DNA of 64,000 bases from NCBI RefSeq assembly GCF_039529295.1, contig NZ_BAAAMN010000005.1, positions 71,884 through 135,883 of the forward strand, read 5' to 3'. The notes under the pieces were generated by a model, which worked only from the letters and a program-made list of their open reading frames with translations, was not told where the DNA came from and made no database searches. The translations under genes and the position numbers were made by a program. Below are positions 45,732 to 53,798 of the stretch, piece by piece (positions within the stretch are counted from its first letter, which is position 1; every line of letters starts with the position of its first letter). Source of the stretch: Yaniella flava (GTDB taxonomy: Bacteria > Actinomycetota > Actinomycetes > Actinomycetales > Micrococcaceae).

Positions 45732-47107
45732 TCCTCTAACGGCATCTCGACTACGGCACTACCGGATGGATTCTCGGAGCCCGTATCGGGTTCCACGGTG
45801 ATCCAGAGGAGCTCGTAGGCGGTAACGCCACGGAACTGTACCTCATCGTTTTCGAGCTGCTCCTGGGTGTAGGTGTCGACAGAAACGACTGACCCGCCTG
45901 GCTCTTCGAATAACCAAACCTGGTAGATCTGATCGTCGTCGATCTCTGGGACATCCTCAAAGGTCAGGTACGCGACATCTTCCTGGTTTGAATAATGCCC
46001 GGTGACCGAGCCTTCGTCCATCTCGAGGGGTTCCGTCGTGACGGTATCGTCAGCGCCATCCACCGTGCTACGAATTCGCTGATCACCGGTGTTCAAGAAG
46101 ATGAATGCAACGATCACCGCAACGATCAGTACAGCACCGACGACAATAAACATCGTCCGGCTGCGACGTTGTTGGACAGGGTCCTCTGCAACCTCGTATT
46201 CTTCAACACCCTCTATGAAGCCGATGCCGACGTTTTGCTCAGGGAGCTGATCCAGCACTGAGTCCAAGAGTTTTGCTGGTGGGTGTGCTGACACCCGCCG
46301 GTACGCCCAGGTCAGCATGCGCTGGAACAGAGCGTGCCGTGCGCGCAAATGTGTGGCTGTTGCGCGATCCTGGCGGTTCACCCACGCTTCCACAGCCACT
46401 GACTCGGCGTCATCAAGAGCCTGCAGTGCATTCAGGGTCGCGAGTTCAGTGCCCAGCCCGACGTGCAGATCGGACTCGACGTCATCCGAGAAGGCGGCAG
46501 TTTGCCCACCCGAAGATGAGAGGGATCCGGTGATGCGGGTCGTCAACAGTGGATCAGACTCCGGATTGGTGCGACCAGTAATTTCAGATAGGTAATGGCG
46601 AGTCAGCCGGATGGTGGCGTCTCGCAGGCGCGACTTCAACGTTGGTAGGGCGACATTGAGTTCCGCAGCGGCCTCGTCAATGGTGCGGCCTCCCAACCAG
46701 ATGGTTGTCAGGGCTAATGCCTGGGCATCCGTGAGGGGCTGCAGTTCGGTCAGTCGACTGGCAATGGCTTGCATGCGCGGCACACCGCCGACGTCTTGGG
46801 CATCAGGACGATGGTAGCGGCCGGTTTGTTGTGCGATGGAATTGATCCATGCGACGACGGTACGATCCCGAGCTTGTTCATCGGCGTGGTCCACGTTGAA
46901 GTCGAATGTGAAATGCGGAGCCTGCCGCCACAGTGATGTGTAGGCATCGGTGGTGGCCTGAAGGGCATCGTCTTCAGTAGGAAAGAGCGCGGTGAGCATG
47001 CCGTAGACCTGCGGTGAGGTGACATCGTACAGCGCTGCGAATGCGGCGGTGTCATCTTCGCCGGCTAACTGCAAAAGCTGGGCTGGGCCCGGAGTTTGTG
47101 TTTCCAT
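45728..47107 (-). CDS. ECF sigma factor-like domain fused to RskA-type membrane anti-sigma factor
   Basis: 459 residues in one uninterrupted frame. Residues about 10-100 resemble ECF region 2 (LAGEDDTAAFAALYDVTSPQVY, then SLWRQAP and VVAWINSIAQQTGRYHR). About 122-170 is region 4 (LTDAQALALTTIWLGGRTIDEAA, then LPTLKSRLRDATIRL). Residues 210-290 look like an anti-sigma domain without a CxxC zinc site. A TM helix spans about 319-339 and the rest is an RskA C-terminal domain (IYQVWLFEEPGG, LLWITVEPDTGSE). SigK and RskA are normally two proteins. A TAAGCT box 7 bases before the ATG suggests leaderless expression. Confidence 0.82.
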   Translation of the reverse strand: METQTPGPAQLLQLAGEDDTAAFAALYDVTSPQVYGMLTALFPTEDDALQATTDAYTSLWRQAPHFTFDFNVDHADEQARDRTVVAWINSIAQQTGRYHRPDAQDVGGVPRMQAIASRLTELQPLTDAQALALTTIWLGGRTIDEAAAELNVALPTLKSRLRDATIRLTRHYLSEITGRTNPESDPLLTTRITGSLSSSGGQTAAFSDDVESDLHVGLGTELATLNALQALDDAESVAVEAWVNRQDRATATHLRARHALFQRMLTWAYRRVSAHPPAKLLDSVLDQLPEQNVGIGFIEGVEEYEVAEDPVQQRRSRTMFIVVGAVLIVAVIVAFIFLNTGDQRIRSTVDGADDTVTTEPLEMDEGSVTGHYSNQEDVAYLTFEDVPEIDDDQIYQVWLFEEPGGSVVSVDTYTQEQLENDEVQFRGVTAYELLWITVEPDTGSENPSGSAVVEMPLED

Positions 47108-47146
47108 CACACCTAGCTTAGAAGCAGTTTGACCTCAGGAGCCTTT

Positions 47147-47165
47147 CGGCGCGCCCTAAGCGCCG
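47147..47165. terminator. Weak hairpin after trmL
   Basis: CGGCGC-gccctaa-GCGCCG directly beside the trmL stop. A 6-bp stem with no T run; possibly a weak terminator between trmL and the sigma fusion gene. Confidence 0.3.
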
Positions 47166-47675
47166 CTAACTCCCCGAAAATTCATGTTGCCGCCACGCTT
47201 CATACAGCACAATTGACGCAGAATTTGCCAGATTCAGTGAACGACGACCGCTTTGCATCGGTAGGTAGACGGCCTCAGTGACCATCTCACCTTCTAACAC
47301 ATCGTCGGGTAAACCAGTAGATTCTTGGCCGAACAGTAGAACATCACCGGGCTGATAGGCGATCGTGTCATAGCGTTTGGTCCCGGAGCCGCTGAAGGCA
47401 AAAACCCGCACGGGCTGCAGCGCTTGCCACGCTGCGGCGAGACTCGCATGCACGGTCACCAACGCGAGATCATGATAATCCAGGCCGGCGCGGCGTAGGT
47501 GGGCATTGTTGAAATTGAAACCCAGTGGTTCTACCAGGTGCAATTCGGCACCGGTGATGGCTGCAAGGCGAATCGCGTTTCCGGTGTTGCCCGGGATTTC
47601 GGGGGCGTGGAACACGATGCGAAATGTCGGGTTCGTGGTGTGTGGGGCGCGGGGTGCGGTGTCGTGTGGGTTCAT
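47166..47675 (-). CDS. trmL: tRNA (cytidine/uridine(34)-2'-O)-methyltransferase
   Basis: 169 residues, a compact SPOUT-class enzyme. Motifs: HAPEIPGNTGNAIRLAA at the N-terminus, LLFGQESTGLPDDVL near 110 and the knot-forming MQSGRRSLNLANSASIVLYE near 140. It methylates the ribose of wobble position 34 in tRNA-Leu isoacceptors in studied bacteria. The ATG overlaps the stop of the J-domain gene (ATGA). Confidence 0.93.
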   Translation of the reverse strand: MNPHDTAPRAPHTTNPTFRIVFHAPEIPGNTGNAIRLAAITGAELHLVEPLGFNFNNAHLRRAGLDYHDLALVTVHASLAAAWQALQPVRVFAFSGSGTKRYDTIAYQPGDVLLFGQESTGLPDDVLEGEMVTEAVYLPMQSGRRSLNLANSASIVLYEAWRQHEFSGS

Positions 47676-48544
47676 AATTTTGCGATCAGTTGGCCCATGC
47701 TGGTTCGATCGACGACGTTGTGGTCGCCTGTGCCAATGAACAGTTTGACCTGGCGTACCGCATCCATGATCGAAGCAGGCGCTTCGGAAAGCCCAAGAGT
47801 GTTGAGTGTCGTAGACGCTTGGATCGTCGGGGCATGGGGGTTCGTGGAAAAAATGACCGAGAACGCGCCGACTTCAAGGTTCGGGAAGAGTTGCTGCAAC
47901 CCCGCTACGGCGTCGGATAAATCATCGAGCACAACGCGCTTCCGGCCCATAAGTTCGGTGCCATTAAACTGGTAGACGTCCGGTGGGGCGTGCTGTGCAG
48001 AGAACACTGCGAGCTTGCTGCCCCCGAGCAGCACGGTGTCTAAGACATGCCGACGTGAAAGTTTGACACCGTGAAAAATTCGCACTGCAGGCAGCGCCGA
48101 GTGCACGCGCTGTTGCAACATGTCAGAGAGCCGAGTGTGTAGCGTGCGGTTTTGACGGCCAAAGAAGCCACCCGGGATCTTTCCGTGAACAACTCGTTGA
48201 GCCAAGGGCGAATCCACCGTCACCGGCGGTTTGCCGGGAACCTGGACAGGCCCCTCCGCCAGGGGTGGAATGAACCGGAACGGTTCAGCCTCGGTCGGTG
48301 GGGCGGTATTCGTCCGGGGTGCGGGATTGGGGCCCTGTGGTTCGGACGCCGGTTCGGGTTCAACCTCAGAAAGTTGTTTCCAGGCTTTGGTGATTTGATC
48401 AAAGCGAGCTGCATCACCGCCGCGATCCGGGTGGTGTTGTTTTGCCAACGCCAAGTATGCCCGGCGAACTTGCTTCTCGCTCGCCGAGGGGCTGACCCCG
48501 AGCACTGCATATGGGTCTAAACGGTTACCTGGATTGTCTGACAC
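47672..48544 (-). CDS. J-domain protein with a possible degenerate nuclease-like C-terminal domain
   Basis: 290 residues from a GTG. A J domain occupies 10-60 with the essential HPD (QHHPDRGGD). A Pro-rich linker follows to about 105. Residues about 110-290 are not a DnaJ substrate-binding region. The part around HVLDTVLLGGSKLAVFSAQ resembles NERD-type PD-(D/E)XK folds, but the E-x-K step is missing (FSAQ). It should recruit DnaK to an unknown client. A TAGAAT box 7 bases before the GTG suggests a leaderless mRNA. It is divergent from the cysteine desulfurase gene. Confidence 0.75.
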   Translation of the reverse strand: MSDNPGNRLDPYAVLGVSPSASEKQVRRAYLALAKQHHPDRGGDAARFDQITKAWKQLSEVEPEPASEPQGPNPAPRTNTAPPTEAEPFRFIPPLAEGPVQVPGKPPVTVDSPLAQRVVHGKIPGGFFGRQNRTLHTRLSDMLQQRVHSALPAVRIFHGVKLSRRHVLDTVLLGGSKLAVFSAQHAPPDVYQFNGTELMGRKRVVLDDLSDAVAGLQQLFPNLEVGAFSVIFSTNPHAPTIQASTTLNTLGLSEAPASIMDAVRQVKLFIGTGDHNVVDRTSMGQLIAKL

Positions 48545-48551
48545 GGGCCAT

Positions 48552-48575
48552 ATTCTACCTGTGCTGTTCTAAACT
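48552..48575. promoter_or_regulatory. Divergent pair of leaderless-type -10 boxes
   Basis: Minus strand TAGAAT (48552-48557), 7 bases before the GTG at 48544. Plus strand TAAACT (48570-48575), 7 bases before the ATG at 48583. The whole gap between the two start codons is 38 bases, so the promoters must overlap; -35 boxes are not clear. Confidence 0.55.
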
Positions 48576-48582
48576 AGAGGAC

Positions 48583-49782
48583 ATGTCCCGTATTTATCTT
48601 GATCATGCAGCCACGACTCCAGTGCGTGATGTCGCACTGGACGCCTTCGTGACGCAGGCCAAACGCAACGGTAATGCTTCTGCCTTGCACTCTGCAGGCC
48701 GCTCGGTGAAATTCCAGGTCGCCGAGGCACGCGACCGACTCGCGGCGACGCTGACTGCTGATCCCAGCGAGATCCTGTTTACCGCCGGCGGGACTGAGTC
48801 TGACAACCTGGCGATTAAAGGTTTGTTCTGGGCCAATGCTCCACGCGATGTCATCATTGCCACCCGTGTTGAGCATCCCGCGGTCATTGAAACGCTTGAG
48901 TGGTTGGAGGCCCACGAGGATGCCACCGTGGTGTTTGTGGACGTGACCGAGGAGGGCTTTGTCGATGTGGAGTCCTGGAAGGCCGCGTTACAAGAACATG
49001 AGGGCCGTATCGCCTTGGCGACACTAATGTGGGCCAATAATGAAATCGGCACCATTCAACCCATCGAAACCATTGCTACATTGTGCCAGGATGCCGGGGT
49101 GGATTTGCACGTGGACGCGGTGCAGGCTTTCGGTGCCATTCCGGTCACATTTGTCCCCGGAATTACGACCATGGCGCTGTCGGGGCACAAAATCGGGGCC
49201 CCCGTAGGCATTGGAGCGCTGCTGGTGCGCCGCGACGCAAAACCGGTGCCCGTCTTACACGGCGGGGGACAAGAGCGTGAAATCCGGTCGGGAACGACCG
49301 CCGACGCGTTGATCCTGGCATTTGCTGCGGCTGCTGAGGAAGCCACGGCCAATCTTGCTGAAGAATCTGCGCGCTTGGCGGGTCTGCGAGATCAGCTCAT
49401 CGACGCGGTCCAAGAGCGCATCCCGGACGCCAAACTACAAGGCCCCAAAGATGCCAATTATCGGCTTCCAACGAACGTGCACTTTTCCTTTGCGGGGGCA
49501 GAGGGTGACTCGTTACTATTTGGGTTAGACATGGCAGGAATCGAATCATCGACGGGATCAGCCTGTAATGCTGGGGTATCACGTCCCTCGCACGTCATCT
49601 TGGCAACTGGCCAGGACGAAGCAGCAGCCCGATCCACCCAACGTTTTTCGCTGGGACATACGACGACGCAAGAAGACATTGACGCGGTGTTAGAGTCGCT
49701 GCCAGGAATCTACCGGGCGGCAGCAGATGCCGGTATGGCAGCGGAAATGTCATCGATCCGGACAGCGAATTCGCACCGATAA
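48583..49782 (+). CDS. Cysteine desulfurase (IscS/NifS-like)
   Basis: 399 residues from ATG 48583 with AGAGGAC just upstream; the longer open frame to 48511 is unlikely. It starts IYLDHAATTPVR. PLP lysine in MALSGHKIGAP near 206 and catalytic cysteine in STGSACNAGV near 325. It takes sulfur from cysteine; the adjacent mnmA suggests it supplies sulfur for tRNA thiolation, and perhaps also Fe-S assembly. No iscU is nearby. Confidence 0.93.
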   Translation: MSRIYLDHAATTPVRDVALDAFVTQAKRNGNASALHSAGRSVKFQVAEARDRLAATLTADPSEILFTAGGTESDNLAIKGLFWANAPRDVIIATRVEHPAVIETLEWLEAHEDATVVFVDVTEEGFVDVESWKAALQEHEGRIALATLMWANNEIGTIQPIETIATLCQDAGVDLHVDAVQAFGAIPVTFVPGITTMALSGHKIGAPVGIGALLVRRDAKPVPVLHGGGQEREIRSGTTADALILAFAAAAEEATANLAEESARLAGLRDQLIDAVQERIPDAKLQGPKDANYRLPTNVHFSFAGAEGDSLLFGLDMAGIESSTGSACNAGVSRPSHVILATGQDEAAARSTQRFSLGHTTTQEDIDAVLESLPGIYRAAADAGMAAEMSSIRTANSHR

Positions 49783-49794
49783 CGGGAGAGCACT

Positions 49795-50943
49795 ATGAAA
49801 AAATTGAAGGTTTTGGCAGCAATGTCGGGCGGTGTTGATTCGGCAGTAGCCGCCGCCCGTGCAGTAGAAGCAGGCCATGATGTCGTCGGCGTGCACTTGG
49901 CGCTGTCGCGTATGCCTGGCACCCTGCGCACTGGCTCTCGTGGGTGTTGCACGATTGAGGATGCTTCGGACGCCTGGCGTGCTTGTGAAAAACTCGGCAT
50001 CCCGTATTACACCTGGGACTTCTCGGAGCGTTTCCAAGAAGAAGTCGTCGACGATTTCATTGAAGAATATGCCGCAGGTCGCACACCGAACCCGTGCATG
50101 CGCTGTAATGAACGCATCAAATTCGCAGCCTTGCTGGAACGTGCTATTGCCCTGGGCTTTGATGCCGTGGTCACCGGGCACTATGCGAAGGTGATCGAAG
50201 GTGAGGCCGGGGAACTGGAATTGCACCGCGCCGCAGATGACGCTAAAGACCAGTCCTACGTGCTTGGTGTGCTCACGGCCGAGCAGCTGAAGCATTCGAT
50301 GTTTCCGTTGGGCGACACGCCATCCAAAGAGATGGTGCGCGCCGAAGCAGCCGAACGTGGCATCTCTGTTGCGCAGAAGCCAGATTCCCACGATATTTGC
50401 TTCATTCCCGATGGCGATACTCGCGGTTGGCTTGAAGAAAAAATCGACATGGAAGACGGACCCATCGTGGATACCGAGGGTGAGGAAGTCGGTACCCATC
50501 CCGGGTCGCAGGCCTTTACCATCGGTCAGCGTCGCGGACTCGGCATTGGCAAACCCGCTGAAGACGGCAAACCGCGCTTTGTGCTTGAACTGCGTCCAAA
50601 GGAAAACACAGTGGTCGTTGGTTCACGCGAGATGCTCTCGGTGGATCGGATCACCGGTATCCGTCCGTCCTGGGCAGGCCTCCCCATCGCCGAAGACTCC
50701 ACGGGCGAATGGTTCGATTGCCACGTGCAAGTACGGGCCCACGCCGAACCGGTGCCGGGCCGTACTCGGGTGACGACCGGTGACGTCGACGGGGCCGAAG
50801 CCGTCGTATGGGAAATTGAACTGGACGAGACGATTCAAGGTGTTGCGCCCGGTCAGACTGCGGTCGTCTACCAGGGCACCCGCGTGCTCGGTCAGGTGAC
50901 CATCCACAAGTCAATCAACGCCGAGCGCCTCGCACACGTCTAA
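49795..50943 (+). CDS. mnmA: tRNA-specific 2-thiouridylase
   Basis: 382 residues. PP-loop AMSGGVDSAVAA near 9-18. Catalytic cysteines are expected in NPCMRCNERIKF near 101 and SHDICFIPDGD near 201. It activates U34 of Lys/Glu/Gln tRNAs with ATP and inserts sulfur. It lies 12 bases after the cysteine desulfurase stop, its probable sulfur donor. GGGAG lies 5 bases upstream of the ATG. Confidence 0.95.
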   Translation: MKKLKVLAAMSGGVDSAVAAARAVEAGHDVVGVHLALSRMPGTLRTGSRGCCTIEDASDAWRACEKLGIPYYTWDFSERFQEEVVDDFIEEYAAGRTPNPCMRCNERIKFAALLERAIALGFDAVVTGHYAKVIEGEAGELELHRAADDAKDQSYVLGVLTAEQLKHSMFPLGDTPSKEMVRAEAAERGISVAQKPDSHDICFIPDGDTRGWLEEKIDMEDGPIVDTEGEEVGTHPGSQAFTIGQRRGLGIGKPAEDGKPRFVLELRPKENTVVVGSREMLSVDRITGIRPSWAGLPIAEDSTGEWFDCHVQVRAHAEPVPGRTRVTTGDVDGAEAVVWEIELDETIQGVAPGQTAVVYQGTRVLGQVTIHKSINAERLAHV

Positions 50944-50946
50944 ACT
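50941..50946 (+). promoter_or_regulatory. -10 box of a probable leaderless promoter inside the mnmA stop
   Basis: TAAACT overlaps the mnmA stop codon and ends 7 bases before the chorismate mutase ATG at 50954, the same hexamer and spacing as in front of the cysteine desulfurase gene. Confidence 0.45.
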
Positions 50947-50953
50947 AAGAGCT

Positions 50954-51289
50954 ATGAACTACGATTCCACGGCATCCTCGTTGACGGATACCACCGATCC
51001 GGCGATCCTTGAAGAACTGTTATCCATCCGGTCCAGCATCGACAATATTGACGCGACGCTCGTGTATTTGCTGGCCGAACGGTTCAAATGTACTCAGAAG
51101 GTCGGTCGGCTCAAAGCCAAACATGAACTACCACCGTCTGACCCAGAACGCGAAAAGGCACAGATCAAACGGTTACATTCGTTAGCTCGCGACGCGGAAC
51201 TGGATCCAGCGTTTGCCGAGAAGTTCTTGAACTTCATCATCGAAGAAGTCATCCGTCACCACAAGGCCATCTCTCAGGAGCACCAGTGA
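50954..51289 (+). CDS. Chorismate mutase, AroQ type
   Basis: 111 residues. All-helical AroQ pattern: ILEELLSIRSSIDNIDATLVYLLAERF, then VGRLKAKHELPPSDPEREK with the Arg/Lys residues that bind chorismate, and a final IIEEVIRHHKAI helix. It converts chorismate to prephenate for phenylalanine and tyrosine synthesis. No regulatory ACT domain. It overlaps the next gene by GTGA. Confidence 0.9.
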   Translation: MNYDSTASSLTDTTDPAILEELLSIRSSIDNIDATLVYLLAERFKCTQKVGRLKAKHELPPSDPEREKAQIKRLHSLARDAELDPAFAEKFLNFIIEEVIRHHKAISQEHQ

Positions 51290-52263
51290 CGCAACCGGTG
51301 GGTTTGGTCGATGGAACCTTCGCCGGGACCGATCTCCACGCCGTCTATGCACTGCAGCACAACGAAATTGGGACGCCGCACATCCCTGTGCTGGCAGAAC
51401 TGCCAGACGTCGGCCCACATGCGACAGGCGTTGGCAAGGTTGCTGCCAACCTGAGTCTGCCATTTCAGCTGCGCTCCTATGGCTGGCAGCTGCAACATGG
51501 CGAGCGAATTTCTGCCATTGACCAACTGCGCGCGATCTCGCATCGCGATAGCACCATCCAGGCGATGTCCGATATCGCCGCCGACGATGTTGTACCGGAG
51601 GTCTCGGTGCGCTTGCTGGGTCCCGTGGCGTTAATGATGGCCGGGTGGTTACCCTCCGGGCAGCGTATCCTTCGCGACGCCGGTGCGCGTCGCGATATTA
51701 CCGGTGCTTGGGCCGAAGGTGCAGCGACTCTCATCGCCCGGATCCGTGGCGTCCTCGGCGCTGCACCGACCATCATTGTTGACGAAGCGCAGGCGTATAA
51801 AGCTGTCAACGGGCAGGTTCGCACTGCTTCAGGTGCCGGTTTCGAATGGTCCATCGATGTGTCCGAAGTACGTTCCATGTGGGAGACCGCGGCAGCCCAG
51901 GACGCCACGGTGCTTATCGAAACGTCCTCCGAGCTTATCGGGACGGCAGCTGCAGTCTGCGGTGTTGTGCTGGACTGGCCGACAGGCCGTAACCGAATGA
52001 CCGAGCAGACCTGGGAGCTGGTTGACCGTCTGGTGCAGAAAGAGACGCCCGTTGCCTTGCAAATAGAACGTCGGGATCATCCTGAACGTTACGCCGAAGA
52101 ACTTGTGCAACAGTACCTCGATTGGGGTGCCAGTTACGAGGGGTTGGACCACGTACGTTTCCTACGACGTTTTCACAATGCATCCGCCACAGATGCCGGC
52201 CCCGGACTGCAAGACCTCCACATTCTGGCCGATCACGCTGCAGGGTATGCAGCATCCTTGTAG
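51286..52263 (+). CDS. MetE-like (UROD/methionine synthase fold) protein of unknown role
   Basis: 325 residues from GTG. The N-terminus (GTFAGTDLHAVY, then ELGTPHIPVLAELPDVGPHA-like text) follows actinobacterial proteins annotated as cobalamin-independent methionine synthase, such as the gene usually found between mnmA and ligA. It is less than half the length of true MetE, and I cannot identify the zinc-binding His/Cys set. The function is unproven. It is translationally coupled to chorismate mutase. No ligA follows here. Confidence 0.65.
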   Translation: MTQPVGLVDGTFAGTDLHAVYALQHNEIGTPHIPVLAELPDVGPHATGVGKVAANLSLPFQLRSYGWQLQHGERISAIDQLRAISHRDSTIQAMSDIAADDVVPEVSVRLLGPVALMMAGWLPSGQRILRDAGARRDITGAWAEGAATLIARIRGVLGAAPTIIVDEAQAYKAVNGQVRTASGAGFEWSIDVSEVRSMWETAAAQDATVLIETSSELIGTAAAVCGVVLDWPTGRNRMTEQTWELVDRLVQKETPVALQIERRDHPERYAEELVQQYLDWGASYEGLDHVRFLRRFHNASATDAGPGLQDLHILADHAAGYAASL

Positions 52264-52319
52264 CACCGTCGTCGTACGCGAGCATTGTGTCTGTGAAAGA
52301 CCGTTCTCGGAAGGTCTCA

Positions 52320-52412
52320 GTGACGGACGATGAGCTTTGGTATTTAGACCCGGAAGCCCCTGCAACTGCGGTGCGGGAGAGTATTAGGCTGGCGCCGTTG
52401 GTGCCGCCGTGA
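52320..52412 (+). CDS. Possible small ORF, 30 residues
   Basis: GTG start with GGAAGG 5-6 bases upstream, reading VTDDELWYLDPEAPATAVRE and then a short IRLAPLVPP tail. It lies in the 242-base gap between the MetE-like gene and the DUF58 gene, which otherwise shows nothing recognisable. It could be a true small protein, a remnant of a lost gene, or chance. Confidence 0.25.
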   Translation: MTDDELWYLDPEAPATAVRESIRLAPLVPP

Positions 52413-52505
52413 GTACCGGATGTCAGACTTCCCATAATTTGGACCAGTGAACGAGCTGCGACTCAAGACTTTCTGTGAGCATCGTGACGACGCCACTAAC
52501 GTATA

Positions 52506-53798
52506 TCACAGACGACCGGCTGCTTTGAGTCGCAGATATCTATCACCAACGACCATCGGAAGTTCATCGGGTTGTGCCTCAACGACCTCAGCACCGTAAC
52601 GATTCAGCAACTGCACCATCTTACGGTTCCGAAGTTTTTGGGCTTCAGCACTCGCGGCGATGAACGCATCGTCAGAACTTTCGCGAGCTTGCGCCATGGC
52701 ATCGAGTTCAGGGTCTGCTACCGCAGCGATCAGGACGACGTTGCGCTTGGTCAGCACCGGCAAGATCGGGATGAGCCCTTCTTCGATCGCCGCAGAATCA
52801 AGCGGGGTGACCAATACGATGAACGCGCGCTGGCGGGTGATATTGGAGATCTCTGGTGGCAACACGGTCCAGTCTGCTGCCAGCAAACGCGGAAAGACTT
52901 TGGAAAGGGCCGTGGAAATACGGTGGAGCAGTTGTCCTTTTTCTTCGGATGACGAACGGGACCGAATCGTCTGATCTAGGGTGACCAAATCAACGCGGTC
53001 TCCGCCGGCATTGGCCAGTGCTGAGATAAAGAGCGCGGCTTCAATTCCGGCATCGAAGCGTGTCTCGTCGCCGACTCGAACGGCCGATGCACGCGAAGAG
53101 TCGAGTACTACAACCACGCGCCGGTCGCGCTCGGGTCGGTAGGCCCGGACGATGAGCTCGTGGGATCGTGCCGAGGCTCGCCAGTCGATGGTTCGCACAT
53201 CATCACCGCGAACATACTCACGCAGCGAATCAAACTCATGACCCGCGCCGGGCATGTGCACCGCCGAGCGACCCTCAATTTCGCGCAATTGGTGAATTCG
53301 TGAGGGAAGATGACGGCGCGAGCGAAACGGCGGAACCACGGTCACTTCGCCCACCGAGGTGTGGGTGTACTGGCGGCCACCAAGTCGCAGTGGACCTTGG
53401 GTTCTCACGGTCAGTTTTCGTGTGCGCACGGTGCCGCGTCGCGTTGGGGTCAGAGTCGTCGTGAAGCGCTGCGTGTCCTGGGAAGTGACATCGAGACGAT
53501 GCACGGGCTGAGCGTCGTGTGCGGCCGGCTGCCAACCGTCACGGATCTGGCCGCGCATTCTACGGCTGGAACTGTTGGTGACGTCGACCCAAACTTTGAG
53601 TGGTTCTTCTAGCCGAATGTTCTTATTGTCGCTGCGGGTGAGAGTCACGGCCCGGGGCGAGGGCGTCAGTGCAAGCTCGACCACTAGCAGCACGACCAGG
53701 ATGCCCAGCAGCGCAAAAACCGTACCCCAGCTCGGCCAGAAGACCATCGGGATGAACCCGGCGACTGCCACCAGCACGAAGCGATACGAAATGTACAT
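52506..53798 (-). CDS. DUF58 domain-containing membrane protein
   Basis: 430 residues. Two N-terminal TM segments (about 5-45), a beta-rich stretch, then the DUF58/vWA-like core with the signature FDSLREYVRGDDVRTIDWRASAR near 190 and VVVLDSSRAS near 228. It normally partners a MoxR ATPase; here moxR overlaps by one base upstream. The pair may assemble or mature an envelope complex. Confidence 0.9.
   Translation of the reverse strand: MYISYRFVLVAVAGFIPMVFWPSWGTVFALLGILVVLLVVELALTPSPRAVTLTRSDNKNIRLEEPLKVWVDVTNSSSRRMRGQIRDGWQPAAHDAQPVHRLDVTSQDTQRFTTTLTPTRRGTVRTRKLTVRTQGPLRLGGRQYTHTSVGEVTVVPPFRSRRHLPSRIHQLREIEGRSAVHMPGAGHEFDSLREYVRGDDVRTIDWRASARSHELIVRAYRPERDRRVVVVLDSSRASAVRVGDETRFDAGIEAALFISALANAGGDRVDLVTLDQTIRSRSSSEEKGQLLHRISTALSKVFPRLLAADWTVLPPEISNITRQRAFIVLVTPLDSAAIEEGLIPILPVLTKRNVVLIAAVADPELDAMAQARESSDDAFIAASAEAQKLRNRKMVQLLNRYGAEVVEAQPDELPMVVGDRYLRLKAAGRL

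Noticed and set aside
49750..50499. 249-codon open frame on the minus strand
   Set aside because: Antisense to mnmA and the end of the cysteine desulfurase gene, both of which have complete catalytic motifs; no family resemblance.
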